NCBI GenBank assembly: GCA_041493955.1
Contig: JBGPZW010000010.1
Coordinates: 1 to 38,888, forward strand
DNA length: 38,888 nt
Source of the DNA: QHYU01 sp041493955
GTDB taxonomy: Bacteria > Acidobacteriota > Terriglobia > Acidiferrales > UBA7541
Direction: 5' to 3'
Shown: in pieces, positions 23,625-31,715 of the stretch
Layout of the letters: every line of letters begins with the position of its first letter
Numbering within the stretch: position 1 is the stretch's first letter
Made by a program: the position numbers and the translations under genes
Notes under the pieces: model-generated
Told to the model about the DNA's origin: nothing
What the model saw: only the letters and a program-made list of their open reading frames with translations
Database searches by the model: none

Positions 23625-24470
23625 TCAACGCTGCGACTTCCTGGAAACGGCGGCCGGTGCCGCTGCAGCGGGTTTTTCCGCACGGGCCGCTGGCGGGGCA
23701 TGTGCCGCCTGATTGCGCTCCCAGATGATGCGCAGCCCCTCCAGGGTGAGGAATTCGTCGGTCTGCTGGATGTGGCGCGAGCCGCGCGCCACCAGGGCAG
23801 CCTGGCCACCCGTCGCGATTACTTTCGTGTCCGGCCCGAGAACTTCTTTCATCCGCACGAGGATGCCGTCCACCAGGTCCACGTAACCGTAGTAGAGCCC
23901 GGACTGCATCGAGGCTGAGGTATTGGTGCCGATGACCTTGCCCGGATCCTTGATCTCGACGCGCCACAGGCGAGCGGCGCGGGAGAAGAGCGCCTCGGCG
24001 GAGATGCCGAGGCCGGGGGCCAGCACGCCGCCCACGTATTCGCCCTTGGCCGAGACGGCGTCAAAGTTGATTGCCGTGCCAAAGTCCACCACCACGCACG
24101 GCCCACCGTACTTGGCGAACGCCGCGACGGCATTGGCGATTCGGTCTGCGCCGACCTCCTGCGGATTGTCGTACTGCACCGGCATCCCCGTTTTCACGCC
24201 CGGCTCGACGAACAGAACCTTCAGGCCACAGTAACGCTGGGCCATCTCGGCCAGGGTCGAGTTCAACGGCGGCACCACCGAGCTGATGATGATGCCTTCG
24301 ATCGCGGCGGGGTCGAGGCCGGCCAGGGTGAAGAGGTTGCGCGTGAGAATGCCGTATTCGTCAACGGTCTGGTCGCGCGCGGTCGTCAGCCGCCAGTGGG
24401 CCACCAGCTCGGCGCCGCGGAAAACGCCCAGCACCGTATTCGTATTGCCAACGTCCATCGTTAGCAGCAT
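23625..24470 (-). CDS. coaX: Type III pantothenate kinase
   Basis: First step of coenzyme A synthesis, phosphorylating pantothenate; the CoaX type is not inhibited by CoA and needs a monovalent cation. MLLTMDVGNTNTVLGVF is the ASKHA phosphate-binding motif with catalytic Asp6. VQYDNPQEVGADRIANAVAA and the second-half motif DFGTAINFDAV follow; most relatives have GTATTFD, so Ile-Asn here is a mild variant. ATGGQAALV completes the fold. A C-terminal Ala/Pro/Lys tail of about 25 residues is extra. A GAGGGAG ribosome site lies 5 nt before the ATG. It sits 14 nt after the membrane-protein gene. Confidence 0.95.
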   Translation of the reverse strand: MLLTMDVGNTNTVLGVFRGAELVAHWRLTTARDQTVDEYGILTRNLFTLAGLDPAAIEGIIISSVVPPLNSTLAEMAQRYCGLKVLFVEPGVKTGMPVQYDNPQEVGADRIANAVAAFAKYGGPCVVVDFGTAINFDAVSAKGEYVGGVLAPGLGISAEALFSRAARLWRVEIKDPGKVIGTNTSASMQSGLYYGYVDLVDGILVRMKEVLGPDTKVIATGGQAALVARGSRHIQQTDEFLTLEGLRIIWERNQAAHAPPAARAEKPAAAAPAAVSRKSQR

Positions 24471-24484
24471 CGAACTCCCTCAAA

Positions 24485-25168
24485 TCAAATTGCGACGTTA
24501 CGCGGCCGGGCGTAGCGGAACAAAAGCGCCACCAAGACGCCCCACAGCGGCAGGTACCCGATGAGTCCGGCGATCTGCGCTCCCGGAAGCGGCCGGTCGT
24601 ACCATTCTCTGGCCACGGGCGGCCCGACGTAACGAAAGACGAGCAAGTCTTTGACGCTCTCGACCGCATAGATCAGCACAGCCGAGGTATAGATCACCAG
24701 TCCCGCGATGAGAAACACCCGGTAAATCGGCGAAACGGCCAGGGGCTCGGTGCGTCCCAGTCGGCGCAGGCCCAGCAGGTGTAAGAGTCCCATGACTGCG
24801 CCCACGCCCAATTGCGCAACGCCGCTCAGGAGATCGCGGCGAGGAGCCTTGCTGTTGTATTCATATCTCGGCTCTTCGGTCTGTTTTCGATCCTTGTCAT
24901 CAACCGGCTGTGGTCGGTATGTGGATTCAATCCCTGCACGGCGAGCGATGGCCCACTTGAGTAGATCGCCCAGCCCCGAGGAAACGAGCAGCATGGACAC
25001 CAGCACGACCGTAAAGATGTACCCTTCGACCAGACGCCTCGGGGAGAGCAGGGCGCTGTCGGCCAGATTGCGCCGCGTGACCGCGACGACCACGCCGACA
25101 ATCAAGAGAAGCAAGAGAATGATCAGCGTGAAGGAAACAAAGAACGGTGCCTCTAAATCCCATCCCAT
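24485..25168 (-). CDS. Integral membrane protein of unknown function, 227 aa
   Basis: Five hydrophobic segments, at about 10-31, 50-70, 113-133, 150-172 and 200-220. A hydrophilic loop at 75-110 is rich in Asp, Lys, Arg and Tyr (DDKDRKQTEEPRYEYNSKAP). No catalytic motif is seen. An ideal AAGGAG ribosome site lies 6 nt before the ATG. It is placed between birA and coaX in a cofactor-synthesis operon, 24 and 14 nt from its neighbours. A transporter-like role is possible but not supported by any motif. Confidence 0.8.
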   Translation of the reverse strand: MGWDLEAPFFVSFTLIILLLLLIVGVVVAVTRRNLADSALLSPRRLVEGYIFTVVLVSMLLVSSGLGDLLKWAIARRAGIESTYRPQPVDDKDRKQTEEPRYEYNSKAPRRDLLSGVAQLGVGAVMGLLHLLGLRRLGRTEPLAVSPIYRVFLIAGLVIYTSAVLIYAVESVKDLLVFRYVGPPVAREWYDRPLPGAQIAGLIGYLPLWGVLVALLFRYARPRNVAI

Positions 25169-25192
25169 CTACAACTCCTTGTTCCAGCCTCG

Positions 25193-26194
25193 TCAAGCTT
25201 CCGCTACATCCCCCGAAATGACTACCTGCGTGCGGCCGTCTTCGCGTTCGACGCGGAGCAGGCCGCTGGGCTCGAGGCCTGCGGTGGTGCCGACGTACGT
25301 CTCGGTGGCCGTGGAGATGCGCACGCGCTTGCCGTGCGCATAGCTCGATACTTCCGCGAATCGCTTCAGGATCGGTGCCGCACCTTCGGCCAGGAATTGA
25401 TTGTAGTAGCGGTCGAGGCATCGCAGCAACCGGACCAGTAGTTCGAGCCGGCTGTGCGTCTTGCCGGTTTCCATGCGCAGCGAGGTGGCGATCGGCGCGA
25501 GCTCCTCGGGCAGGCGCGCGTGGTTGACGTTGACGCCGATGCCCACGATCACGAAGTGCACCCGGTCGGGTTCGGCGTGCATCTCGGTCAAGATCCCGCA
25601 GAATTTCTTGCCATAAAGCAACAGGTCGTTGGGCCAGCGCAAATCGGGTTGCAGGCTGGTTTGCTCCATGACGGCGTCGCGCGCCGCTAGTCCCGCCAGC
25701 AGCGTCATCAGCGGCGCACTCGCCGGGGAGATGGGGGGGCGCAACAGCACTGTCAGATAGATGCCGCTCGATTTTTCGGAATGCCACGAGCGGCCGGCGC
25801 GGCCGCGCCCGGCGGTCTGCTCCTCGGCGAGGATCACGGCGCCATGCGGCTCGCCCTCGTGGCCGAGGCGCAGCGCGACGTTGTTGGTGGAATCGATCTT
25901 GAAGAAGTGATGGATGCGCCGGGAAAAGGCCGTGTCCTGCAGCCGCCGCCGGAGCAGGTTCGGCGCGAGCACGTCGGGCACGCGCTCGATCTGATAGCCG
26001 CTGCGCGGATGGCCTTTCACTTTGACGCCGAGCGAGCGCAGCTTCTCGATCCAGCGCCAGACGGTCGAGCGCGTCACGCCAATTTGGCGCGCGATTTTGG
26101 CGCCGCTGATCACGATCATGGTGTTGTCGGCGAGCAGGGTCAGCAGCGCGTCGATGCGCCGGTCGGTGGTGCCGGGAACAGTGCGCAGGGCCAT
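25193..26194 (-). CDS. birA: Biotin-[acetyl-CoA-carboxylase] ligase with N-terminal HTH
   Basis: Bifunctional biotin protein ligase, 333 residues. Residues about 12-75 form a winged helix (GAKIARQIGVTRSTVWRWIEKL, then GYQI). The ligase domain follows with STNNVALRLG, the biotinyl-AMP loop GRGRAGRSWHS, RWPNDLLLYGKKFCGILTE (catalytic Lys) and IGVGINVNH. A C-terminal SH3-like domain (about 280-330) ends the chain. The HTH implies it can also repress biotin genes, as in E. coli, but no bio gene or operator is in the window. It lies 24 nt after nadC. Confidence 0.95.
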   Translation of the reverse strand: MALRTVPGTTDRRIDALLTLLADNTMIVISGAKIARQIGVTRSTVWRWIEKLRSLGVKVKGHPRSGYQIERVPDVLAPNLLRRRLQDTAFSRRIHHFFKIDSTNNVALRLGHEGEPHGAVILAEEQTAGRGRAGRSWHSEKSSGIYLTVLLRPPISPASAPLMTLLAGLAARDAVMEQTSLQPDLRWPNDLLLYGKKFCGILTEMHAEPDRVHFVIVGIGVNVNHARLPEELAPIATSLRMETGKTHSRLELLVRLLRCLDRYYNQFLAEGAAPILKRFAEVSSYAHGKRVRISTATETYVGTTAGLEPSGLLRVEREDGRTQVVISGDVAEA

Positions 26195-26218
26195 GGCAGC
26201 TCGAATCGGACTGCCAGC

Positions 26219-27142
26219 TTACTCGCCGCGCGCCGGTTCGACAAGCAGGCTCAGGTCGGCGGTGGGGGCGGAGTGGGTCAGGGCGCCGACGGAGATGAAG
26301 TCCACGCCGGCTTCAGCGTAGGCGCGGACGTTTGAGAGCGTGACGCCGCCAGAGACCTCGATGAGGCATGCAGGACGTTCGCGGCGCGCGACGCCGACCA
26401 GGCGAGCGGCTTCCGCGGGCGACACGTTGTCGAGGAGCAAGGTGTCCGCGTCTGCCGCCAGCGCCTCGTGAAGTTCCTTCTCGTCGCGCACCTCGATCTG
26501 GACGGAGACGGAACCCTTCTGCCCGGACGGCCGGAAGGCCTCATAGGCGGTCATCTCCGGAATCACCGGCTGGTAGGCGGCAACGAATTGGCGCGCGCGG
26601 CGCAGCGCCTCGGTGACGCTGCCGGCCGCGGCGATGTGGTTCTCCTTGATCAGGATGGCATCGAACAGGCCGAAGCGGTGGTTCGTACCACCGCCCACGT
26701 GGACGGCGTATTTTTCGAGCGCCCGCAGCAGCGGCGTGGTCTTCCTCGTGTCGCGGATGCACGCGCGCGTTCCGGCGATGGCCTCGACAAATCGCCGCGT
26801 GAGCGTGGCGATACCCGAAAGATGTGCGACGAAATTGAGCGCCGTGCGTTCAGGGATCAGGATAGCCCGTGCACGGCCCGCAAGCCGCGCCACACAGGTA
26901 TCCGCGGCAATTCGTGATCCCTCCGCGGCTACGACTTCAAAGCGAAGTTCTTTGTCCACGGCGCCAAAGACGCGCTCGGCCAGCGGCAACCCGGCAACGA
27001 CCAACTCCTGTTTCGCAAGGATGCGCGCCCGGGCTTGCGAGTCGCCGGGCAGCAGAGCATAACTGGTGAGGTCGCCCGCGCCCACGTCTTCGTCGAGCGC
27101 GGCGCGAATCAGAGCGGAAATTTGCGGCGCGTCCCAGTTCAT
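26219..27142 (-). CDS. nadC: Nicotinate-nucleotide pyrophosphorylase (quinolinate phosphoribosyltransferase)
   Basis: Converts quinolinate and PRPP to nicotinate mononucleotide in NAD synthesis. 307 residues from the ATG at 27142. This ATG is preferred over two ATGs 24-27 nt upstream because GGAG lies 10 nt before it and the conserved helix WDAPQISALIRAALDEDVGAGD begins there. Family motifs: RTALNFVAHLSGIATLT, RDTRKTTPLLRALEKYAV, GGGTNHRFGLFDAILIKENH and the C-terminal EVSGGVTLSNVRAYAEAGVD with SVGALTHS. It begins after the valS terminator and leads the nadC-birA-membrane-coaX run. nadA and nadB are not here. Confidence 0.95.
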   Translation of the reverse strand: MNWDAPQISALIRAALDEDVGAGDLTSYALLPGDSQARARILAKQELVVAGLPLAERVFGAVDKELRFEVVAAEGSRIAADTCVARLAGRARAILIPERTALNFVAHLSGIATLTRRFVEAIAGTRACIRDTRKTTPLLRALEKYAVHVGGGTNHRFGLFDAILIKENHIAAAGSVTEALRRARQFVAAYQPVIPEMTAYEAFRPSGQKGSVSVQIEVRDEKELHEALAADADTLLLDNVSPAEAARLVGVARRERPACLIEVSGGVTLSNVRAYAEAGVDFISVGALTHSAPTADLSLLVEPARGE

Positions 27143-27190
27143 TGCGTTAACGCTCCGTGCGGGCATCATGCAAGTGTGTGGTAGGAGTAG

Positions 27191-27209
27191 CGCCGGCCTC
27201 AGGCCGGCG
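27191..27209. repeat. Perfect inverted repeat, 9-bp arms
   Basis: cgccggcctcaggccggcg is a perfect palindrome around one central C, followed on the plus strand by a T-rich stretch (27211-27219). No plus-strand gene ends here, so it is more likely a dispersed REP-like hairpin than a terminator. It falls between the valS terminator and nadC. Confidence 0.6.
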
Positions 27210-27248
27210 GTTTTCTCTTCGGTGCAGCAGCGCTTATGGGCGCTGAGT

Positions 27249-27270
27249 AAAATCGCCGGCGGGCCGCCGG
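27249..27270 (-). terminator. Rho-independent terminator of valS
   Basis: On the minus strand CCGGCGG-C-CCGCCGG (27256-27270) forms a GC-rich hairpin followed by CGATTTT, 28 nt after the valS stop. This separates valS from nadC. Confidence 0.65.
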
Positions 27271-27297
27271 TGGTACCAAGCGGGCCCGGCCCTGTCG

Positions 27298-30042
27298 CTA
27301 ACCCGCCGCAGCGTCGCCGAGACTCTTTTCCAGCTGCGCCAGGCGCTCGGCCAGCTTCCGGTATTCGACTTGGCGCTCCCGGAGGGTGAACTCAAGCCCG
27401 CGCACGATTTCTTCGGGAGCGCGGCTGCGAAAGGTTTGGTCCGCCAGGCGCTGCTGCTTCGATTCCACGTCCCGCCCGAGGCGCTCTTTTTCCTTGCGCA
27501 GGCGCGCGACCTCGGCGAGGACGTCCACGCTCTCCTCGTACGAAATTCGCAAGTCAAAGCCGGATGTCGAACGGACAACCCCGCTGTGGGCATCCAAAGG
27601 TTGCTCCGCCAGCGTCAATCGTGAGAGCACGGCCAGTCTCAGCACCGTGGAGAGGTTCTCATTGACAATCCCACCCACGGAAGGCCGAGAGACCGCTTCC
27701 ACGTCGGGTTGAGGAGCAAAGAAGTCCGCCGCAACCTTAGCTCTCGGGTCAATTTTCAATTCTGAGCGAATGTTGCGAGCCTTCGTAATCACATCCTGGA
27801 GTAATCCCATGCGCCATTCAGCGTCGCCATCGAGCCATTCTGCGTGCGGGTCTGGGAATCGCTCGAGGGCGATGGATTGTGCTCCCGCGCGTTGGGGCAG
27901 CTTGTGCCAGAGTTCTTCGGTGAGGAAGGGCATGAAGGGGTGAAGCAGGCGCAGGGCCGTCTCGAAGACGGCAAACAGGTTGCGCCAGGCCGCCGTCGCC
28001 GCGTCGTGATCGCTAGAAAGCAGTTGCGGCTTCACCCACTCGATGTACCAGTCGCAGAAGTCACCCCAGAAAAAGTGGTAAACGACATGCGCGGCCTCGT
28101 GGAAGCGGAATTCCTTGAACGCGGTGTTGATCTCGCCGGTGACGCGCGCGAGGCGCGAGAACATCCAGCGGTCCGCCAGGGGCAGCACACCGGCCGTCCG
28201 CCAGGGCGCCGCGGCGCGAATCTCCGGCGCGGCAAGCTCTTCGAGTGTTGCGCCTGAGGCCTCGAACTTGTCGAGGTTCACGAAGAGGAACCTCGCGGCG
28301 TTCCAGATCTTATTGGCAAAGGCGCGGGAGCTCAGGATGCGGTCGTCGCTGAGCACGATGTCGGTGCCGGGCGCAGCCATGATGGCCAGCGTGAAACGCA
28401 TCGCATCCGTGCCGAATTTTTCGTTGAGTGCGACGGGGTCGATGCCTGTGCCCTTGGACTTCGACATCTTGTGCCCTTCGGAGGTGCGCACGAGCGAATG
28501 CAGATAGACTTGGCGGAAGGGCACCTGCCCGGTGAATTTCAGCCCCATCATAATCATGCGCGCGACCCAGAAAAACAGGATGTCGTAGCCGGTGATGAGC
28601 AGGCTGGTCGGGTAGTATTTCTTTAGGTCTTCTGTCTGCTCCGGCCAACCCATGGTTGCAAATGGCCACAGCGCGGAGCTGAACCACGTCTCGAGCACAT
28701 CGGGGTCCTGCTCAATCTTGACCGAGCTGCACTTGCTGCACTTGGCCGGGGTCTGACGCGCGACAGTAATGCTGCCACAAGCGCCGCAGTGCCACGCCGG
28801 GATGGGGTGACCCCACCAGAGCTGCCGGGAAATGCACCAGTCGCGGATGTTGTGCATCCACTCAAAATAAACTGCGCGCCGGTTCTCGGGGACGATTTCG
28901 ACCTCGCCGCGCTCGACGACGGCGATGGCTGGCTCAGCCAGGGGTTTCATGCGCACGAACCACTGCGTGGAGGCACGCGGCTCGATAACAGTCTTGCAGC
29001 GGTCGCAGGTGCCGATGGCGTGCGTGTGGTTGACGACGCGTTCGAGCAGACCCTCCGCCCGCAAGTCTTCGACCACGCGCTTGCGCGCTTCGAAGCGGTC
29101 CAGCCCAGCGTATTTCCCCGCGGCGGCGCTCATCTTGCCATCGTCGGTCATCACGTCGATCTCGGGGAGGTTGTGCCGGCCCCCGGCCTCGAAGTCGTTG
29201 GGGTCGTGGGCCGGCGTGACCTTGAGCACACCGGTGCCGAACTCGCGGTCCACGTAGCGGTCGGCGATAACGGGGATATCCCGATTCATCAGCGGGAGCC
29301 GTACGGTCTTGCCGACCAGGTTGGTAAACCGCTCATCTTCGGGGTGGACGGCCACGGCGGTGTCGCCGAGCATGGTTTCGGGGCGCGTGGTGGCAACCAC
29401 GAGATACATTTCCGTGCCGGCGATCGGATAGCGAATGTGCCAGAGATGCCCGGCGCGTTCTTCATGCACGGTTTCCAGGTCGCTGATGGCGGTGCGGCAT
29501 TGCGGGCACCAGTTGACGATGTAGTGTCCGCGGTAGATCAGGCCGTCTTCGTAGAGCCGGACAAAGACCTCGCGGACGGCGCGCGAATATTCGGAAGAGA
29601 GGGTGAAGCGTTCCCGCGTCCAATCGCAGCTCTCGCCCAGTTGCAGCATCTGGCGGGTGATGGTGCCGCCCGACTCTTGCTTCCATTCCCAGACCCTTTT
29701 CTCAAACGCTTCGCGGCCCAGCTTCCGGTAGTCGATGCCTTGCTCGGCCAGCAACCGCACTACCACGCGCTGGGTGGAGATGCCGGCGTGGTCCGTGCCG
29801 GGCAGATAGAGGGTGTTGTGGCCGAGCATGCGGTGCCAGCGCGTCAGGATGTCAATCTCGGTATGGTCGAGCATGTGGCCGATGTGCAGCGACCCAGTCA
29901 CATTGGGCGGCGGGATGACGATGGAGAACACCTCGCCGGGGGCTTTCGCATCGGCGCGGAAGAGTTTCTCCTCCACCCAGGCGCGCGCCCAGCGTTGCTC
30001 GATCTCCTGCGGCTCATACGCTTTGGGAATCTCTCGCGGCAT
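27298..30042 (-). CDS. valS: Valyl-tRNA synthetase
   Basis: Class Ia aminoacyl-tRNA synthetase charging tRNA-Val, 914 residues. The HIGH motif is HIGH at 53-56 within PPPNVTGSLHIGHMLDH, and the KMSKS motif appears as KMSKSKGTG. An editing domain occupies about 190-400 (VATTRPETMLGDTAVAV). Zinc-binding pairs CDRC and CGAC/CSKC lie before KMSKS, as in several bacterial ValRS. The C-terminal coiled coil (about 830-905) ends the protein. The start follows a strong promoter by about 22 nt; the ribosome site is weak. Confidence 0.97.
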   Translation of the reverse strand: MPREIPKAYEPQEIEQRWARAWVEEKLFRADAKAPGEVFSIVIPPPNVTGSLHIGHMLDHTEIDILTRWHRMLGHNTLYLPGTDHAGISTQRVVVRLLAEQGIDYRKLGREAFEKRVWEWKQESGGTITRQMLQLGESCDWTRERFTLSSEYSRAVREVFVRLYEDGLIYRGHYIVNWCPQCRTAISDLETVHEERAGHLWHIRYPIAGTEMYLVVATTRPETMLGDTAVAVHPEDERFTNLVGKTVRLPLMNRDIPVIADRYVDREFGTGVLKVTPAHDPNDFEAGGRHNLPEIDVMTDDGKMSAAAGKYAGLDRFEARKRVVEDLRAEGLLERVVNHTHAIGTCDRCKTVIEPRASTQWFVRMKPLAEPAIAVVERGEVEIVPENRRAVYFEWMHNIRDWCISRQLWWGHPIPAWHCGACGSITVARQTPAKCSKCSSVKIEQDPDVLETWFSSALWPFATMGWPEQTEDLKKYYPTSLLITGYDILFFWVARMIMMGLKFTGQVPFRQVYLHSLVRTSEGHKMSKSKGTGIDPVALNEKFGTDAMRFTLAIMAAPGTDIVLSDDRILSSRAFANKIWNAARFLFVNLDKFEASGATLEELAAPEIRAAAPWRTAGVLPLADRWMFSRLARVTGEINTAFKEFRFHEAAHVVYHFFWGDFCDWYIEWVKPQLLSSDHDAATAAWRNLFAVFETALRLLHPFMPFLTEELWHKLPQRAGAQSIALERFPDPHAEWLDGDAEWRMGLLQDVITKARNIRSELKIDPRAKVAADFFAPQPDVEAVSRPSVGGIVNENLSTVLRLAVLSRLTLAEQPLDAHSGVVRSTSGFDLRISYEESVDVLAEVARLRKEKERLGRDVESKQQRLADQTFRSRAPEEIVRGLEFTLRERQVEYRKLAERLAQLEKSLGDAAAG

Positions 30043-30070
30043 AGCCTGTTGGCAAACTCTTGAGAAGATT

Positions 30071-30100
30071 ACTATACGGGCCGCACGCGCGGGGCGTCAA
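30071..30100 (-). promoter_or_regulatory. Sigma-70-like promoter of valS
   Basis: TTGACG (30095-30100), 18-nt spacer, TATAGT (30071-30076), both 5/6 matches to consensus, on the minus strand. Predicted start near 30064. No T-box or other leader structure fits in the roughly 22-nt leader. Confidence 0.65.
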
Positions 30101-30171
30101 ATGCACTGTTTCCGGGACGCGATTCGACTTTGGAACTGGAATCCAGGGAAGGGTAGAGATCTACTCGCGCA

Positions 30172-31563
30172 TCAGCGCTTCTGGAGTTCCATGCGAACGA
30201 GCGCTTCCGCCACGGGCTTCAGAATCTCGCGGGTCACGATTTCGAGAATTTGTGGCTGCATCTTCTCGAGCACTTTGGCCACCAATGCTTCTACGATGGC
30301 GGGATCGGCGGACTGGGCATCGCCGGCCGCTGTCTCACCGCCGGCCGACCTACTGAGCCCCGAGTCGTTAACCTCCGCGGAGTAGAGGCTCACGGGGGTT
30401 TCCTCTTCTTGGTGGGCGGGCGACTGCATCGCGGCGGATGCCTCTGCCACAAAAGCGCCGGGATGGAGATCCTTTTCCGCCTCCGGAACCAGCGGGGAAA
30501 CGTCGCGCAGACTGGTGGTCCCGGGCATCGCTGCCGTCGGCTTAAGCGGGCTTGGTACCACGTCCAGGTTCAGCGCGGGATGCTCATACTCATTCCAAGC
30601 AGGCTGCGGCGCCTTCTCCGGGGGACCAGCCGGCAACGGCGTACTGCCGGAGATCGGCTGCGGCGTGAAAAGAGATTCGTCCAGGAATCCGGGGGAGTGG
30701 AGCGCTTCAGCGTGCGACGGCGCGCCCGCGGGAGCGGCGGGCTTGGGAATTTCTGTCACCGTTCCCCATGGCAGCGGGTCATGTCCCGGCCGGTTCGAGT
30801 CCTCGCCGGCAGCCGGTAAAGAGGCGTGGCCGGGCTCAGCCGCAGGCTCCTCGGTTGCGGCGGCGCCCGGCCAGAATCTCAATTCGCCCAGGCCGGCTCC
30901 CCCGAAAGTCGTGGTCGAGGCGTGCGGCGTGGTGGGTTCGGCTTCCGCCGAAGGGCTTGAAAGTAGATCGCCCCACGCAATGGGCTTGTCGCCCTCGCGA
31001 AACGCGATGGGCGCCGGGTGCACGGCAAAATCCTCGGCGGGCTCCTCTGCTGCCGGAGCCGAGGTGCTCACCCCGAGGGAGCTGACAGGATGTCCTTCAG
31101 CTGAGGCCGCCGGAGCAGGTGTCGCTGCGATGGCCGCACCCACCGGCGCGGGCACGATCTCAGGGACGGCCACGGGCACGGGATGCTCGCTCGCGGACTT
31201 CGCCAGCAGGCCCTTCACCAAGGTGATCAGCGGATCAGGAGGAACAAAGGGTTTTTTCAGCACGCCGTCTGCGCCGACGCGTTCGGCTTCGTGCTCATCG
31301 AGCGGGTCGAACGCGCCGACCAGCAGCACCACCGGCACATGGGCAAACCGCGGGTCGTGCTTGACAAACTCGCACACCTCGTAGCCGTTGCGCACGGGCA
31401 TGAAGATGTCAGCCAGGACCAGGTCGGGGGAGATCTCCGCAATCCGGCGCACCGCCGCTTCCCCGTTCCCGACGCTGACGACGTCAATACCCTCGCCCTT
31501 TAGCGCCAGGGTCACCATCTTTTGGATGTTGCTGTTGTCGTCAGCTACCAGGATCTTGGGCAC
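30172..31563 (-). CDS. Response regulator with receiver domain and long disordered linker
   Basis: 463 residues. A CheY-like receiver domain (1-118) has the acidic pair Asp8-Asp9, phosphoacceptor Asp52 (ADIFMPVRNG) and Lys104-Pro105. The conserved Thr/Ser after strand 4 is replaced by Val82 (VVLLVGAFD), which is unusual. Residues 119-415 are a Pro/Ala/Glu-rich linker with repeated Trp motifs (PIAWGDL near 197, PLPWGTV near 266, QPAWNEY near 323). Residues 420-460 form an amphipathic helical tail (VEALVAKVLEKMQPQILEIV). No DNA-binding or enzymatic output domain is seen, so it probably works by protein-protein contact. GTG at 31563 is chosen: GGAGG lies 6 nt upstream and the receiver fold starts at residue 3. 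No histidine kinase is adjacent. Confidence 0.88.
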   Translation of the reverse strand: MPKILVADDNSNIQKMVTLALKGEGIDVVSVGNGEAAVRRIAEISPDLVLADIFMPVRNGYEVCEFVKHDPRFAHVPVVLLVGAFDPLDEHEAERVGADGVLKKPFVPPDPLITLVKGLLAKSASEHPVPVAVPEIVPAPVGAAIAATPAPAASAEGHPVSSLGVSTSAPAAEEPAEDFAVHPAPIAFREGDKPIAWGDLLSSPSAEAEPTTPHASTTTFGGAGLGELRFWPGAAATEEPAAEPGHASLPAAGEDSNRPGHDPLPWGTVTEIPKPAAPAGAPSHAEALHSPGFLDESLFTPQPISGSTPLPAGPPEKAPQPAWNEYEHPALNLDVVPSPLKPTAAMPGTTSLRDVSPLVPEAEKDLHPGAFVAEASAAMQSPAHQEEETPVSLYSAEVNDSGLSRSAGGETAAGDAQSADPAIVEALVAKVLEKMQPQILEIVTREILKPVAEALVRMELQKR

Positions 31564-31631
31564 CAAGAGCCTCCAGCAACTACCGTCCCGGCTCGGCCGG
31601 GCCATTGCCAGCGCAAGATTCCACTTAAACT

Positions 31632-31659
31632 ATACGTAACACCTTGTCCGAGGTGAGTC
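31632..31659 (-). promoter_or_regulatory. Weak promoter candidate for the response regulator
   Basis: Minus-strand TTGACT followed 21 nt later by TATAGT in the gap between bamD and the response regulator. Each box is good but the spacing is longer than normal, so this is only a candidate. Read-through from bamD is the alternative. Confidence 0.3.
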
Positions 31660-31680
31660 AACACGAACGCGGGAGGGTTG

Positions 31681-31695
31681 TGTCTCACTGAGACA
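31681..31695 (-). terminator. Hairpin after bamD, without T-run
   Basis: TGTCTCA-C-TGAGACA is a 15-bp near-perfect palindrome, 20 nt beyond the bamD stop. The transcript could form a 6-bp stem with a 3-nt loop. No U-tract follows, so it may be a weak terminator, an mRNA-stabilising hairpin or an operator for the next gene. Confidence 0.35.
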
Positions 31696-31715
31696 GCGGC
31701 CGGAGAGGCGCGCGG

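Noticed and set aside
22882..23967. 361-residue version of the unknown protein downstream of coaX
   Set aside because: The extra 119 residues lie inside coaX in another frame with Arg/Gly/Pro-biased composition.
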